A stretch of 64,000 nucleotides of DNA from Shewanella acanthi (lineage in GTDB: Bacteria; Pseudomonadota; Gammaproteobacteria; Enterobacterales; Shewanellaceae), in assembly GCF_019457475.1 (NCBI RefSeq), contig NZ_CP080413.1:3348001-3412000 (forward strand), given 5' to 3'. Below are positions 30,352 through 40,376 of this stretch, in pieces (position 1 is the stretch's first letter; each line of letters starts with the position of its first letter). The notes under the pieces are model-generated. The model searched no databases. It was not told the DNA's origin and saw nothing but the letters and a program-made list of their open reading frames with translations. Both the position numbers and the translations under genes were made by a program.

Positions 30352-31509
30352 ATGTTGAAGACCAGTTTAGCCCTCGCCCTCACCTTAAGTCTTATTCAAA
30401 CGGCCAGCGCAGTGCAATTGTTCGGTGATGTTGAAATTTCCCGTTTACCGACGGCGCAGCTGTCCCTAGGCGAGGTGGTTAGTCGTTATCAAGCGCTCGA
30501 AGAAGGTCTTGCCTCACAATTAGCGGCACAAAAAAATGAGCGGGATGCGACGCAAATTGCCGCCCGTCAAGGACAAAGACTATGGCAACAGGCGGTGCGT
30601 GACGTGCAATCTGGCCATACAGACGATCGCTCCCTCTATTGGGGACGATTATCCATGCTGAAAAACCTGCAAACCGCCAGCGCCGATTTTAAGATGGCAG
30701 ATTGGCAACAAAAAATTCTCCTCAGCGCCGTTGAAAAGTCCTCCCGTGGTTTTAGCGATATCCAATACAAAGACGATGTGCAGATTAAAATCTTCCTGAC
30801 CGGATTCGATCCCTTCTTCCTCGATAAAGATATAAGTCAGAGTAATCCGTCAGGCTTAGTTGCCCTAGCGCTGGATGGATTTCGCTTCGATGTGAACGGC
30901 AAAAAAGCCCAGATTGAAACCGCGATGATCCCAGTACGTTTCGCCGATTTCGATCAAGGCATTATCGAATCTCTGTTAAGTCCAATTTATCGCGACCCTA
31001 AAACCCAGTTGGTGTTTACCGTGAGTATGGGCCGCAGCGATTTTGACCTCGAACGCTTCCCTGGCCGCAACCGAAGTGCGGCAGCGCCAGATAACCAAAA
31101 TGTACTCACTGGCGCAAGCAAAACAGCGCCGCTCGCGCCTAAGCTGAATAACAAAGAATTTATGGGACCAGAGTTCGTGGAGTTTTCATTGCCCGTTGCC
31201 GCAATGCAATTGCAGGAGGGCAAGTGGAAGATTAACGATAATCAAACTGTCTTTACCTTAGCGCGCGGTGAGTTTAAGGCCACATCCCTCGCCGAGTTAC
31301 AAACTGCTACCTCGGTCGAAGGCTCTGGCGGCGGTTATCTCTCAAATGAAATATCCTACCGCTCCATAGTGTTACAGCAAAAATTCAACTCCCGCGCTAA
31401 AGTTGGTCATATCCATACCCCTAGGGTAAAAGGTTACGACAATCCAACCGAACAACAAATTGTTGAGCAGGTTCGCGCCATGGTAATGCAGGCCGCTGCA
31501 AGCCTGTAA
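30352..31509 (+). CDS. Exported pyroglutamyl-peptidase-I-like (C15) protein with Cys-to-Ser change
   Basis: A 385-residue protein with a signal peptide ending TASA (cleavage near 20). After a helical region (35-135) it shows features of the pyrrolidone-carboxylate peptidase fold: IFLTGFDPF (residues 147-155, compare TGFEPF), a GRSDFDLERF block whose Glu234 fits the catalytic Glu, GYLSNEISYR where C15 enzymes have the catalytic Cys (here Ser331), and HIHTPR with His355 at the catalytic His position. An insert of about 30 residues lies near 241-275. True Pcp enzymes are cytoplasmic and about 215 residues. It may be inactive, a serine variant or a binding protein. AAGGAAA precedes the ATG. Confidence 0.75.
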   Translation: MLKTSLALALTLSLIQTASAVQLFGDVEISRLPTAQLSLGEVVSRYQALEEGLASQLAAQKNERDATQIAARQGQRLWQQAVRDVQSGHTDDRSLYWGRLSMLKNLQTASADFKMADWQQKILLSAVEKSSRGFSDIQYKDDVQIKIFLTGFDPFFLDKDISQSNPSGLVALALDGFRFDVNGKKAQIETAMIPVRFADFDQGIIESLLSPIYRDPKTQLVFTVSMGRSDFDLERFPGRNRSAAAPDNQNVLTGASKTAPLAPKLNNKEFMGPEFVEFSLPVAAMQLQEGKWKINDNQTVFTLARGEFKATSLAELQTATSVEGSGGGYLSNEISYRSIVLQQKFNSRAKVGHIHTPRVKGYDNPTEQQIVEQVRAMVMQAAASL

Positions 31510-31681
31510 GCAAACCCTGCTAAGTAAAGTTCTAGAATAGGGGCTGATAAAAAGCCCTTTGCTAGCAATGCCGCTCCCCCTTAGTTATCATGCCAAGGGT
31601 AAGCTGCATTGCTGTTAATGATGCCACTTGGCCTATCACACCAAGATATAGACTTATTTCAGAGAGCTAGTACTCACTAAG

Positions 31682-32323
31682 ATGTTATCGCCAAAGACCC
31701 TGTTATCCCCAAGCGCCCTTCTCAATTCTATTCGCCGTAAAGCGGCGCACTCACTTGGGCAAAATTATCCAACAGCTTCTTTGTCGAAGGCATCATCCCA
31801 GCCCTGTGCGAAAAAAGCATTAAAAAGCAAAGCAGTTAGCCCGCTTGAACAGCAAATTCACGATAGAATCGAAACCTGCTACCAAGAGGCTGAGGTCTAT
31901 TTCAAACGCAGCTTTATCCGCCCCATCACTCAATTTACCCTCAGGGGGAAAAGTGCGGGTACGGCCCATCTACAGCAAAATCGTCTGCGCTTTAATCCTG
32001 TGTTACTCAAGGAAAACAGTGAGGCTTTTTTAGCCGAAGTCGTGCCCCACGAAATTTGCCACCTTCTGTGCTTCACCCTCTACGGCAAAACCAAACCCCA
32101 TGGCCGTGAGTGGCAATCCCTAATGCGGCGAGTCTTTAAGGTGAATCCCAAAACCACCCACAGTTTTAATACCGAGACTGTGACAAGCAACGATGTCGAA
32201 TACCGCTGCCTATGTGGCCCAATTCGACTCAGTATTCGTCGCCATAATAAGGTGATGCGCGGTGAGACTCGTTACCTATGTAAACGCTGTAAAACCCAAC
32301 TTTTGCGAGCCGAATCGGTATAG
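31682..32323 (+). CDS. sprT: SprT-like zinc metalloprotease-fold protein
   Basis: A 213-residue SprT-family protein. The HExxH zinc motif is present (His123, Glu124, His127 in PHEICHLLC), and a C-terminal zinc ribbon is suggested by the CLCG and CKRC pairs. E. coli SprT has about 165 residues; this product carries an extra N-terminal stretch of about 50 residues rich in Ser, Lys and Ala and probably disordered. The function in bacteria is poorly known. The start at 31682 has only a weak ribosome site, and no internal ATG lies before the conserved domain. It lies upstream of endA in the same direction with a 118-base gap. Confidence 0.87.
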   Translation: MLSPKTLLSPSALLNSIRRKAAHSLGQNYPTASLSKASSQPCAKKALKSKAVSPLEQQIHDRIETCYQEAEVYFKRSFIRPITQFTLRGKSAGTAHLQQNRLRFNPVLLKENSEAFLAEVVPHEICHLLCFTLYGKTKPHGREWQSLMRRVFKVNPKTTHSFNTETVTSNDVEYRCLCGPIRLSIRRHNKVMRGETRYLCKRCKTQLLRAESV

Positions 32324-32441
32324 GATTCACAATTGTTCAGCTTAGCTTAAGTCTCAATTTGCATAAGAGTTGGCATTTCCCTTAACATCACGCCATAAAA
32401 GATGGGCCCAAGGCCCACGTAGTATGATGATTTTGGGATAA

Positions 32442-33215
32442 ATGTTGAATAAGCAAGCCATTACCTCCAATTGCCGAGCGCTCTTATTGTGCCTCGCCAG
32501 TGTTGCCAGCATTGCGCTGCCCGCCAATGCCTCCCCTTCTCACCCCAGCAGTTTCAGTCAAGCCAAAGTGTTGTCCCAGTCCCTCTACAAGGACAAGGGC
32601 GCCAATGCCCTGCCCGCGGTGGATTTTTACTGTGGCTGTGACATTCAAATCAAAGGTAAATCTTGGAAACCAGATCTGAATAGCTGCGGTTATCAAGTGC
32701 GAAAACTGGAAACGCGTGCCAATCGAATCGAGTGGGAACACGTGGTCCCCGCTTGGGAATTTGGCCATCAATTACAGTGTTGGCAAAAGGGTGGTCGTAA
32801 ACATTGCGCCGACAGCAGCACCGAGTTCAATAAAATGGAAGCGGATATGCACAATTTGGTGCCCGCGATTGGCGAAGTGAATGGCGATCGCAGTAACTTT
32901 CGCTTCAGTCAATGGAACGGAAAACCTGAGCAATACGGGCAATGCGACATGGTTATCGATTTTAAAAATCGTCAGGCACAACCCGCGCCCCACGCCCGTG
33001 GCAAAATCGCCCGAACCTACCTGTACATGCAAAAAACCTATGGCTTAAAGATCGCTTCACAGCAATTAAAATTATTTAAAGCATGGGATAAAAGCTATCC
33101 AGTTGATACTATTGAATGCAAACGCGATAACGCCATCGCTAAGCTGCAGGGAAACCATAATCCCTTTGTGCAAAGTGCCTGTAAGGCACCACCGAGCCCA
33201 CAATTAGCCGAATAA
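32442..33215 (+). CDS. endA: Endonuclease I
   Basis: A 257-residue secreted or periplasmic DNA endonuclease of the EndA/Vvn family. It has a signal peptide (ends PANA, about residue 30), the beta-beta-alpha-metal catalytic region with [14 protein letters not shown] (general-base His in EHVVP), the [15 protein letters not shown] block, and paired cysteines for disulfides. In relatives it degrades DNA in the periplasm or medium. It is eight bases upstream of rsmE and probably forms an operon with rsmE and gshB, a gene order common in gammaproteobacteria. GGGAT precedes the ATG. Confidence 0.94.
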   Translation: MLNKQAITSNCRALLLCLASVASIALPANASPSHPSSFSQAKVLSQSLYKDKGANALPAVDFYCGCDIQIKGKSWKPDLNSCGYQVRKLETRANRIEWEHVVPAWEFGHQLQCWQKGGRKHCADSSTEFNKMEADMHNLVPAIGEVNGDRSNFRFSQWNGKPEQYGQCDMVIDFKNRQAQPAPHARGKIARTYLYMQKTYGLKIASQQLKLFKAWDKSYPVDTIECKRDNAIAKLQGNHNPFVQSACKAPPSPQLAE

Positions 33216-33223
33216 GGTCGACA

Positions 33224-33955
33224 ATGAGAGTTCCAAGAATTTATCAACCTCTGCCACTTGCCCTCAATCAACAGTTAAATCTGGACGAAGATGGTGCGGC
33301 CCATATCGGCAAAGTGCTTCGCATGGGTGCGGGTGAACAAATCAGCCTGTTTAATGGTGATGGTCATGATTATCTTGCCGAAATTATCGATGCGGGTAAA
33401 AAATCAGTTACGGTAAAAGTACTTAGCTGCGATGCCAATCATTCCGAATCTCCATTAAACCTGCATTTAGGTCAGGTGATTTCCCGTGGCGATAGAATGG
33501 AATTTACCATTCAAAAATCCGTTGAACTTGGGGTGAATACCATCACGCCGCTGTTTTCAGACCGCTGCGGCGTCAAACTCAGTGGCGAGCGCCTCGAGAA
33601 GAAAATTCAGCAATGGCAGAAGATCGTGATCAGCGCCTGTGAGCAATCCGGTCGCAGCCAAGTTCCCGTTGTACGCCCTGCAATGGAATTACAGGAATGG
33701 TGCAGCGAGCCAACTGAAGCATTAAAACTTAACCTGCATCCGCGTGCGGCTCACGGTATTAACGGCTTGGACTTGTCCCATAGCCGGGTGCGGTTGTTAA
33801 TTGGCCCTGAAGGCGGATTATCGGCGGAAGAAATCGCCATGACAGAGACGCATCAGTTTACCGATGTGCTCCTCGGCCCCCGAGTGCTGCGAACCGAAAC
33901 CGCCTCGCTCACGGCCATTACCGCACTACAACTTAGATTTGGTGATTTAGGCTAA
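33224..33955 (+). CDS. rsmE: 16S rRNA (uracil1498-N3)-methyltransferase
   Basis: A 243-residue SPOUT methyltransferase that methylates N3 of U1498 in 16S rRNA using S-adenosylmethionine. An N-terminal PUA-like domain (1-70) is followed by the knotted SPOUT domain with [13 protein letters not shown] and the C-terminal [15 protein letters not shown] knot signature. It lies between endA and gshB, all in the same direction with short gaps. Confidence 0.96.
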   Translation: MRVPRIYQPLPLALNQQLNLDEDGAAHIGKVLRMGAGEQISLFNGDGHDYLAEIIDAGKKSVTVKVLSCDANHSESPLNLHLGQVISRGDRMEFTIQKSVELGVNTITPLFSDRCGVKLSGERLEKKIQQWQKIVISACEQSGRSQVPVVRPAMELQEWCSEPTEALKLNLHPRAAHGINGLDLSHSRVRLLIGPEGGLSAEEIAMTETHQFTDVLLGPRVLRTETASLTAITALQLRFGDLG

Positions 33956-34024
33956 ACGACTTAACCCAAACTCAGCCTTCATCCAGCTTTACGCCAACCA
34001 TGGCAATCAATAAGGAACAGATTA

Positions 34025-34972
34025 ATGATAAAACTCGGCATAGTGATGGACCCCATCAGTGAGATCAACATTAAGAAAGACTCCAGTTTTGCCATGCTGA
34101 TGGCAGCTCAAGCGCGTGGCTACGAGCTGTTTTATATGGAAATGGCCGACCTTGCCATGGTGAACGGCGTGGCTATGGGCAATATGCGCCCGCTAAAAGT
34201 CATCAACGATGCCAGTAAATGGTTTGAGCTCGGTGAAGCACAAGATACGCCGCTCGAAGCCCTCGACGTGGTATTAATGCGTAAAGACCCACCGTTCGAT
34301 ACCGAATTTATCTACGCGACCTATATGCTTGAGCGCGCTGAAGAAAAAGGTGTGCTGATTGTTAACAAACCGCAGAGCCTGCGTGATGCTAACGAGAAGT
34401 TATTTACCGCCTGGTTTAGCGAATTTACCCCAGAGACAATCGTGACCCGCGATGCCAACCGCATTCGCGCCTTCCACCAAGCTAAGGGCGATATCATTTT
34501 AAAACCCTTAGATGGTATGGGCGGCACCTCGATTTTCCGCGTAAAGCAGGACGACCCAAACCTTGGGGTGATCATCGAAACCTTAACCCAGTACGGTAAC
34601 CAATATGCCATGGCTCAGGCCTTTATCCCTGAAATCACCCAGGGCGATAAACGTATTCTGGTGGTCGATGGCGAGCCTGTGCCCTATGCACTCGCGCGCA
34701 TTCCAAAAAAGGGCGAGACCCGTGGTAACTTAGCCGCAGGTGGCAGCGGTGTCGCCCAGCCATTGTCTGAATCCGATTGGAAGATTGCCCGCGCCATTGG
34801 CCCAGAGCTTAAAAAACGCGGCCTGATCTTTGTCGGTCTGGATGTGATTGGCGACAAGCTGACCGAGATTAACGTGACCAGTCCAACCTGTATTCGTGAA
34901 ATCCAAGCGGCCTTCGATGTGGATATCACTGGCATGTTGATGGACGCCATTGAAGCGCGCGTTAAGGCCTAG
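34025..34972 (+). CDS. gshB: Glutathione synthetase
   Basis: Joins gamma-glutamylcysteine and glycine with ATP, the second step of glutathione synthesis. The 315-residue ATP-grasp enzyme matches the E. coli length. It begins with the family's typical KLGIVMDPI, and carries the LKPLDGMGG ATP-binding loop and the C-terminal TEINVTSPT metal-binding block. It follows rsmE by 69 bases. In many relatives yqgE and ruvX come next; here an alkaline phosphatase follows instead. Confidence 0.97.
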   Translation: MIKLGIVMDPISEINIKKDSSFAMLMAAQARGYELFYMEMADLAMVNGVAMGNMRPLKVINDASKWFELGEAQDTPLEALDVVLMRKDPPFDTEFIYATYMLERAEEKGVLIVNKPQSLRDANEKLFTAWFSEFTPETIVTRDANRIRAFHQAKGDIILKPLDGMGGTSIFRVKQDDPNLGVIIETLTQYGNQYAMAQAFIPEITQGDKRILVVDGEPVPYALARIPKKGETRGNLAAGGSGVAQPLSESDWKIARAIGPELKKRGLIFVGLDVIGDKLTEINVTSPTCIREIQAAFDVDITGMLMDAIEARVKA

Positions 34973-35048
34973 GTTCATTTTTGAAAGCGAGACACAATTT
35001 ACTGATTTAAGGCGCCGTTATTGGCGCCGCATCATTCTAGGATCCGAT

Positions 35049-36389
35049 ATGAGTTTTACCAAAGCGCCACTCTTGCTCCTTGCGCTGGGATTAGGTTTCG
35101 CCTCCCCAAGCTTTGCCGATGATATTGGGCCAGCCAAGGCGCCTGCGCGTCCGAAAAATATCGTTATCATGGTAGGCGATGGCATGGGGCCTGCTTACAC
35201 CAGCGCCTATCGCTATTACAAAGACAATCCGGACACCGAAGAAGTTGAGCAAACCGTGTTCGACAGGCTACTCGTGGGCATGGCGAGCACTTATCCAGCG
35301 AGCGTAAGTGGTTATGTGACCGACTCTGCGGCGGCGGCGACTGCGCTGGCAACGGGCAATAAATCCTATAATGGGGCAATCTCGGTTGATACCCAAAAGC
35401 AGCCTTTACCGACTATTTTTGAAAAGGCGAAGGAGCTGGGACTAAGTACCGGCGTTGCCGTTTCTTGTCAGATTAATCACGCGACGCCAGCGGCCTTTTT
35501 GTCCCACAACGAGAGCCGTAAAAACTACGATGCTATCGCCCAAAGCTATCTAAGTACTAACGCAGATGTGTTATTGGGCGGTGGACAAAGCTATTTTCCG
35601 CCCGAATTGTTAGCCCAGTTTACAGCGCAGGGTTACCAACACATTACCCGCTTCGAGGACTTGGCCACTATCACTCAACCTAAGGTGCTCGGTCTGTTCG
35701 CCGAAGTGCAATTACCGTGGGCGGTGGATGAAAAGGATGCCCACAGACTTAGCTCCCTGACCCAAAAGGCGCTAAATCTGCTGTCACAAAATGACCAAGG
35801 CTTTGTGCTATTAGTCGAAGGCAGCCTGATTGACTGGGCAGGCCATAACAATGATATCGCCGCTGCCATGGGCGAAATGGACGAGTTTGCCAATGCCATC
35901 GAAGTCGTTGAGCAATATGTACGTGAACACCAAGACACCCTGATGGTCATCACCGCGGACCATAACACGGGTGGCTTATCTATCGGCGCCGATGGAAACT
36001 ACAAATGGGATCCTGCAGTGCTGCGTAATATCTCCGCCAGTCCAGACACGCTTGCGAAGGCCGCCATAGGTGGCGATGAATGGAAAACCGATTTATCCCG
36101 CGGCTTAGGTTTTGAATTAACTGAAGAAGAAATTGCTAAGTTAAACGTCGCTCGCATGCAGGGACTAGAAACCATGTCAACTGCCGTTCGCCATGTGATT
36201 GATAACCGTACTGGAACAGGCTGGACAACCGAAGGCCACACTGGCATGGATGTACAGGTTTTTGCCGCAGGCCCTGCTGCAGGACTCTTTAATGGCCATC
36301 AGGACAATACCGATATCGCCAATAAAATCTTTAGCCTGCTGCCAAAACCGAAGAAAGTAAAAGAGCCAGCTAACTCGGCAGTTAACTAA
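35049..36389 (+). CDS. phoA: Alkaline phosphatase, PhoA family
   Basis: A 446-residue periplasmic phosphomonoesterase. It has a signal peptide (ends PSFA), the first metal-site Asp in MVGDGMG, the catalytic Ser in TDSAAAATAL, and zinc-binding segments DWAGHNND, TADHNTGG and GHTGMD. The open frame runs back into gshB, but the ATG at 35049 with AGGA upstream is directly followed by the signal peptide. No Pho box was recognised. An imperfect hairpin (GGCGCC-GTTATT-GGCGCC near 35011-35028) lies just before the gene. A terminator follows. Confidence 0.93.
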   Translation: MSFTKAPLLLLALGLGFASPSFADDIGPAKAPARPKNIVIMVGDGMGPAYTSAYRYYKDNPDTEEVEQTVFDRLLVGMASTYPASVSGYVTDSAAAATALATGNKSYNGAISVDTQKQPLPTIFEKAKELGLSTGVAVSCQINHATPAAFLSHNESRKNYDAIAQSYLSTNADVLLGGGQSYFPPELLAQFTAQGYQHITRFEDLATITQPKVLGLFAEVQLPWAVDEKDAHRLSSLTQKALNLLSQNDQGFVLLVEGSLIDWAGHNNDIAAAMGEMDEFANAIEVVEQYVREHQDTLMVITADHNTGGLSIGADGNYKWDPAVLRNISASPDTLAKAAIGGDEWKTDLSRGLGFELTEEEIAKLNVARMQGLETMSTAVRHVIDNRTGTGWTTEGHTGMDVQVFAAGPAAGLFNGHQDNTDIANKIFSLLPKPKKVKEPANSAVN

Positions 36390-36407
36390 TATAGCCTAGC
36401 ATCCGAT

Positions 36408-36440
36408 AGACCCATTACAAGTTAGTGGGTCTGCTTTTCC
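36408..36440 (+). terminator. Terminator after phoA
   Basis: AGACCCA at 36408-36414 pairs with TGGGTCT at 36426-36432 around an 11-base loop, followed by GCTTTT. Confidence 0.65.
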
Positions 36441-36479
36441 AATAAGAGCTAACTGGTCGAGGGCCGATTTAGGGTTATA

Positions 36480-37541
36480 ATGGCCTCAATTATTCCTATC
36501 GGTACCAGCATAGTGTTAACCAATCCATCGCAGATCATCATTCGTAACCAAGACCACCTAAGCCAGCAGCGGGTCCTCGTGCTAAACCATGAGGCGGATT
36601 CGCTGCCAAAGGCGCTACTTGATGTCGCTGAGTCTATCGATGCCCTCGCCTTAGATTACCATCACTATTTACAGCTTGAGCCACAGGCGAACAGCAAGCT
36701 ACGTTGCTACTTTGGCCATCAGCTCCCGCACGATGACAAATACGATACGGTTATTGTGTATTTCCCTAAGGCCAAACCCTTAGCCCCTTACCTGTTTAAC
36801 CTCGCCGCCAAACACTTGGTCGCCGATGGGCAACTGCTCGTAGTAGGTGAAAACAAAGGTGGGATTAAATCACTGGTCAAACTACTGCCGGATTACTTCT
36901 CAACCGCTGTAAAACTCGATAACGCTCGACATTGTTTGCTCTATGGCAGTAGCCTGATTGGCGATGCGCCAGCCATTTCTCTCAGCGATTGGACGAGCCA
37001 ATATCAACTGGCAACGCCGCAGGGTAAAGTGACTATCTGCAACTTAGTCGGGGTATTTAGCGAGAAACGCCTCGATGAAGGCACCGAATTACTCTTATCG
37101 CACCTGCCAACGCTCTCGGGCCGCGTGCTCGATTTTGGCTGCGGCGCAGGGGTGATTACCGCTGCACTGTTAAAGGCGCAGCCGAGTCTGTCACTCGAAT
37201 GTGTCGATATCAATGCCATGGCGCTCGCCTCATGCGAACTGACATTAGCAGCCAACGGTATGACGGCTAAGGTCTATCCCTCCGACGGCCTTGCACAAAC
37301 CACAGGCAGCTTTAACGGTATTATCTCTAATCCACCATTTCACGATGGCTTAGCCAGCACAACAGGCATTGCCCAGCGCTTCGTGGCCGACAGTGCGAAA
37401 CAATTGCAGCACAATGGTATTTGGCAGATTGTTGCTAACCGCCATCTGCCCTATTCCGATACCATTGCCGCCGAATTTGGCCAACTGACAGTGCCAGCGG
37501 AGAATAACAAATACAAGTTGTACTATTTTCAGAAGATTTAA
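36480..37541 (+). CDS. rsmC: 16S rRNA (guanine1207-N2)-methyltransferase
   Basis: A 353-residue tandem methyltransferase-fold protein (E. coli RsmC 343). The degenerate N-terminal half (1-165) aids folding and RNA binding; the C-terminal half has the SAM site [11 protein letters not shown] and the catalytic NPPFHDG motif for base N-methylation. It modifies G1207 of 16S rRNA. ATG 36480 has AGGG at good spacing; a GTG at 36513 would give the N-terminus seen in some relatives and cannot be excluded. Confidence 0.94.
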   Translation: MASIIPIGTSIVLTNPSQIIIRNQDHLSQQRVLVLNHEADSLPKALLDVAESIDALALDYHHYLQLEPQANSKLRCYFGHQLPHDDKYDTVIVYFPKAKPLAPYLFNLAAKHLVADGQLLVVGENKGGIKSLVKLLPDYFSTAVKLDNARHCLLYGSSLIGDAPAISLSDWTSQYQLATPQGKVTICNLVGVFSEKRLDEGTELLLSHLPTLSGRVLDFGCGAGVITAALLKAQPSLSLECVDINAMALASCELTLAANGMTAKVYPSDGLAQTTGSFNGIISNPPFHDGLASTTGIAQRFVADSAKQLQHNGIWQIVANRHLPYSDTIAAEFGQLTVPAENNKYKLYYFQKI

Positions 37542-37992
37542 GCCCAATACTTTCATTTTGACATTCACATTCCGGCCACTCGAATCCTTTAAGTGGCCAA
37601 GATTCCATCCCGGAATCGCCCTGAATAAGCCTCTATTACCCCCTGATTTCTAATGCATAATCACGCTTTCAGCTCGCTTTTCAGCCGTATTCTGTGGATT
37701 CCTTCACAAGCTGATACAAATCTGTTGAACAAATAAAAATATTACTAATAAAATCATATTATTAAACGAGGGGATGTCGAGTCGAAACCTGGGCGGTGAA
37801 ATAACCCAACCAACCTAAGTAGACAGTAAACAGCATTGAAGATGGTTTAAAAATCAACGCCACATTCTCGAATAACAAATTTACAACATTTGTTGATTTT
37901 TAAGCCGAAAACGCTTTTTTGCATAAAGTTTCTACTGTTATACTCGAATTGAACTTCGAACAATAATAAAACAACTGGGTAGGTAGTAAGCT
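37542..37992. other. Intergenic region upstream of the DUF342 gene
   Basis: 451 bases. GGCCACT and AGTGGCC near 37590-37615 form a hairpin without a T-run after rsmC. The right half is AT rich and ends with a probable extended -10 promoter (TGTTATACT, TATACT at 37939-37944) and GGTAGG near the start codon at 37993. No small gene was recognised. Confidence 0.5.
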
Positions 37993-39669
37993 ATGTTAGC
38001 CCCTGAACTTCTTGAGCTAAGCAGTGATCATACCAAGGCTGAATTACGCCTCGTTCCAAATGTGCACGGTCCCATCACCCGTGACGATATCATGCGCTTA
38101 TTGTCTGTACCCGAATTTGCCACTCTGTTCCCCATCGAACCAGCTATAGATAAAATCATCAATCAAACCAACAGCCTCTGCCATCAAGATGACGGTAAAT
38201 TTGAATTATTTGCAGTACTCGCCGAAAGGCGCGATGGCAGTGTCAGTGTAGAAATCAGCGAAGATAAAATGCATGCCTCACTGACTCTTACCGCCCCTTG
38301 GGGCGGTAAAGAAGTCACCCTACCTGATATTCTTCACGAACTTAAGTCCCATAATGTCTCCATGGGTTTAAGTAAACAACGTATTCAAGCACTGCTGCAA
38401 AAATTACATTCCCTACAACCTGGTGAAAGTTGCCAAGGTGAAATTGCCCTCGGCAAACAACCTATCAATGGCGAAAATGCCCTTCTAGAACGTAAAGTCT
38501 CCCTCGCCCGCGAACGTCTGCTACAACCCCAAGAACGCGAAGACGGCTCAGTGGATATGCGTAACCTCGGCGCCCTGATCATGGTAAAACCCAAGGATTT
38601 ACTCATGGTCAAACACTGCGCCACCGAAGGCGCTCCTGGCTATAACATCCAAGGCCAAGCGCTGCCACAAAAGGTCGGCAAAGACTTAGCAATGCAGGCG
38701 GGAATAGGCACTGAGCTGCACCCAGACGACCCCAACAAGCTTATCGCCTCTGTCAGTGGCCAACCCGTCGAAACCCGCAGTGGCATGAATGTCGATGATG
38801 TTTTAGTGCTTAAGGATGTGGATGTAGGGACTGGCCATATCAACTTTAAGGGTAGCGTACTGATCTCGGGCAATGTCAGCGAAAGCATGATAGTTAAAGC
38901 AACCGGCGACATTACCGTGATGGGCTTTGTCGAATCAGCAACCCTTGAAGCTGGAGGCGATATCACCGTCAGTAAAGGGGTGATTGGCAGACAGGTGAGA
39001 GTCAATGAATTCTCAACTAGTCTGAATGCCCAAGGCCAAATCAGCGCTCAATTTGTGCAGTATTCCCAGCTCACTGCAAAAGGCGATATTCTGGTCACGA
39101 AACAATTACTCCATAGCAATACAAAAACCGCTGGCACGCTTACGGTCAGTGATCCAAGTGGCCGTCGAGGTGACTTAGTGGGCGGTGTCGCCCATGCGGA
39201 AAAAGGCGTCACCGCAGTGGTATTTGGTGCGACTGCAGGCACCAAAACCGAAGTCTACTGCGCCATGGAGCAGGGCGAGTTAAAGCAAGGACTTAAACAG
39301 CTCGATGAAAGCGTAAAGGCCATGGTAGTCGCCAGCCTTGATATCGAAGCGAAAATCAAAAAACTCCCGCCAAAATCCGAATGGCAGGATGACCCTATTA
39401 TGATTGAGCAAATCAAAATCATGCTCGATGAGAAGAAACGTATCCTTGATGAGCGCACCCGTGAGGAATTGGAGTTTGATAGCCTCAGACAGGAAGTCGA
39501 GAGTTACTATGAGAACTACCGTATCACTGTGCTCAAGCATGTGTTTCTCAATGTCGAGTTTCACATAGGTCAAGCCAACTATCGCAGTACGCGGGAATAC
39601 GGCACTTGCACCATTAGTAATGAGAATCAAGAAATTCACTTTGATTACAACGCAAAGGCTAAGGCCTGA
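37993..39669 (+). CDS. DUF342 / FapA-family protein
   Basis: A 558-residue cytoplasmic protein of the DUF342 (flagellar assembly protein A-like) family: an N-terminal alpha/beta region, a central beta-helix-like repeat region (about 255-400, with recurring GDITV and KGDILV strands) and a C-terminal coiled coil (about 425-500). The family includes Vibrio FapA, involved in polar flagellar assembly and signalling, but this copy is not near flagellar genes, so that role is not assumed. An extended -10 promoter lies upstream and a terminator downstream. Confidence 0.82.
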   Translation: MLAPELLELSSDHTKAELRLVPNVHGPITRDDIMRLLSVPEFATLFPIEPAIDKIINQTNSLCHQDDGKFELFAVLAERRDGSVSVEISEDKMHASLTLTAPWGGKEVTLPDILHELKSHNVSMGLSKQRIQALLQKLHSLQPGESCQGEIALGKQPINGENALLERKVSLARERLLQPQEREDGSVDMRNLGALIMVKPKDLLMVKHCATEGAPGYNIQGQALPQKVGKDLAMQAGIGTELHPDDPNKLIASVSGQPVETRSGMNVDDVLVLKDVDVGTGHINFKGSVLISGNVSESMIVKATGDITVMGFVESATLEAGGDITVSKGVIGRQVRVNEFSTSLNAQGQISAQFVQYSQLTAKGDILVTKQLLHSNTKTAGTLTVSDPSGRRGDLVGGVAHAEKGVTAVVFGATAGTKTEVYCAMEQGELKQGLKQLDESVKAMVVASLDIEAKIKKLPPKSEWQDDPIMIEQIKIMLDEKKRILDERTREELEFDSLRQEVESYYENYRITVLKHVFLNVEFHIGQANYRSTREYGTCTISNENQEIHFDYNAKAKA

Positions 39670-39672
39670 TCT

Positions 39673-39727
39673 TAGGCATATGCCTATTTCACCCTAACAC
39701 GGCGGCCAATATGACCGCCGCGCTTTT
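39673..39727 (+). terminator. Palindrome and terminator after the DUF342 gene
   Basis: A perfect 14-base palindrome TAGGCATATGCCTA at 39673-39686 is followed by a CGGCGG / CCGCCG hairpin (39700-39705 with 39715-39720) and then GCGCTTTT. Confidence 0.6.
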
Positions 39728-39815
39728 AATCCCTATTGACCCCATGGCATACTGCCAACAAGATAAGCCCTGAGTGTTAAATCCAATTTCGCCCAAGCCG
39801 CATCAAGGAGTGTGA

Positions 39816-40196
39816 ATGACCCAGGTAAAAATGGCCGAGATTGAATGGCCCGCCATTATCAAACTCACTGAAAATGATGAAATGCTCTACCTCGCCCACC
39901 AGCGAGATTGGCTCGAAATCGCCTGCCTAAATCAACATCACTTCATCAATACCGACCTTTTACTCGATAGTAAAGGTCAGCAATATTCAATTCGAACCGC
40001 TCCTACCCATGAAAACGAAGATCCGATTGCTGAGCTGCCGGTGCTGCTCAAGCAAGAGCAAAAGTTGCCACTAACCGATTTTATTAAATGGGTTCAAAAC
40101 CACGCCAATGCGATTGGCCAATGTTGTATCGCGAAACTTGCATTCACCACTATCAGCCAAGGCATCGACATAGTTCGCAGTTTAGATGAGCAATAG
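39816..40196 (+). CDS. Small conserved hypothetical protein (DUF4144-like)
   Basis: A 126-residue soluble acidic protein, no signal or membrane segment, preceded by a strong AAGGAG ribosome site. The N-terminal segment (WPAIIKLTENDEMLYL) and length resemble the DUF4144 family of Shewanella, which has no known function; this assignment is from memory. It is followed 180 bases later by the M50 protease gene in the same direction. Confidence 0.7.
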   Translation: MTQVKMAEIEWPAIIKLTENDEMLYLAHQRDWLEIACLNQHHFINTDLLLDSKGQQYSIRTAPTHENEDPIAELPVLLKQEQKLPLTDFIKWVQNHANAIGQCCIAKLAFTTISQGIDIVRSLDEQ

Positions 40197-40376
40197 TGCT
40201 CGGACGTGCCACTTTTATCACTGTATAAGCCCAAAAGCGCATATCTTCGACGCAAAATCACAGGCATAATTTGTCGTACTGCCAGAATTACGGCACCAAC
40301 ATCATGCAAACAGCATCTTTTGGTCACCTATGGCAGAGATCAGGACTTATTAGCGATAAAATAAACGGAACCTAAA

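Noticed and set aside
38640..39640. Minus-strand open frames of about 120 codons within the DUF342 gene
   Set aside because: The plus-strand protein has family-typical repeats and coiled coil; the antisense frames have none.
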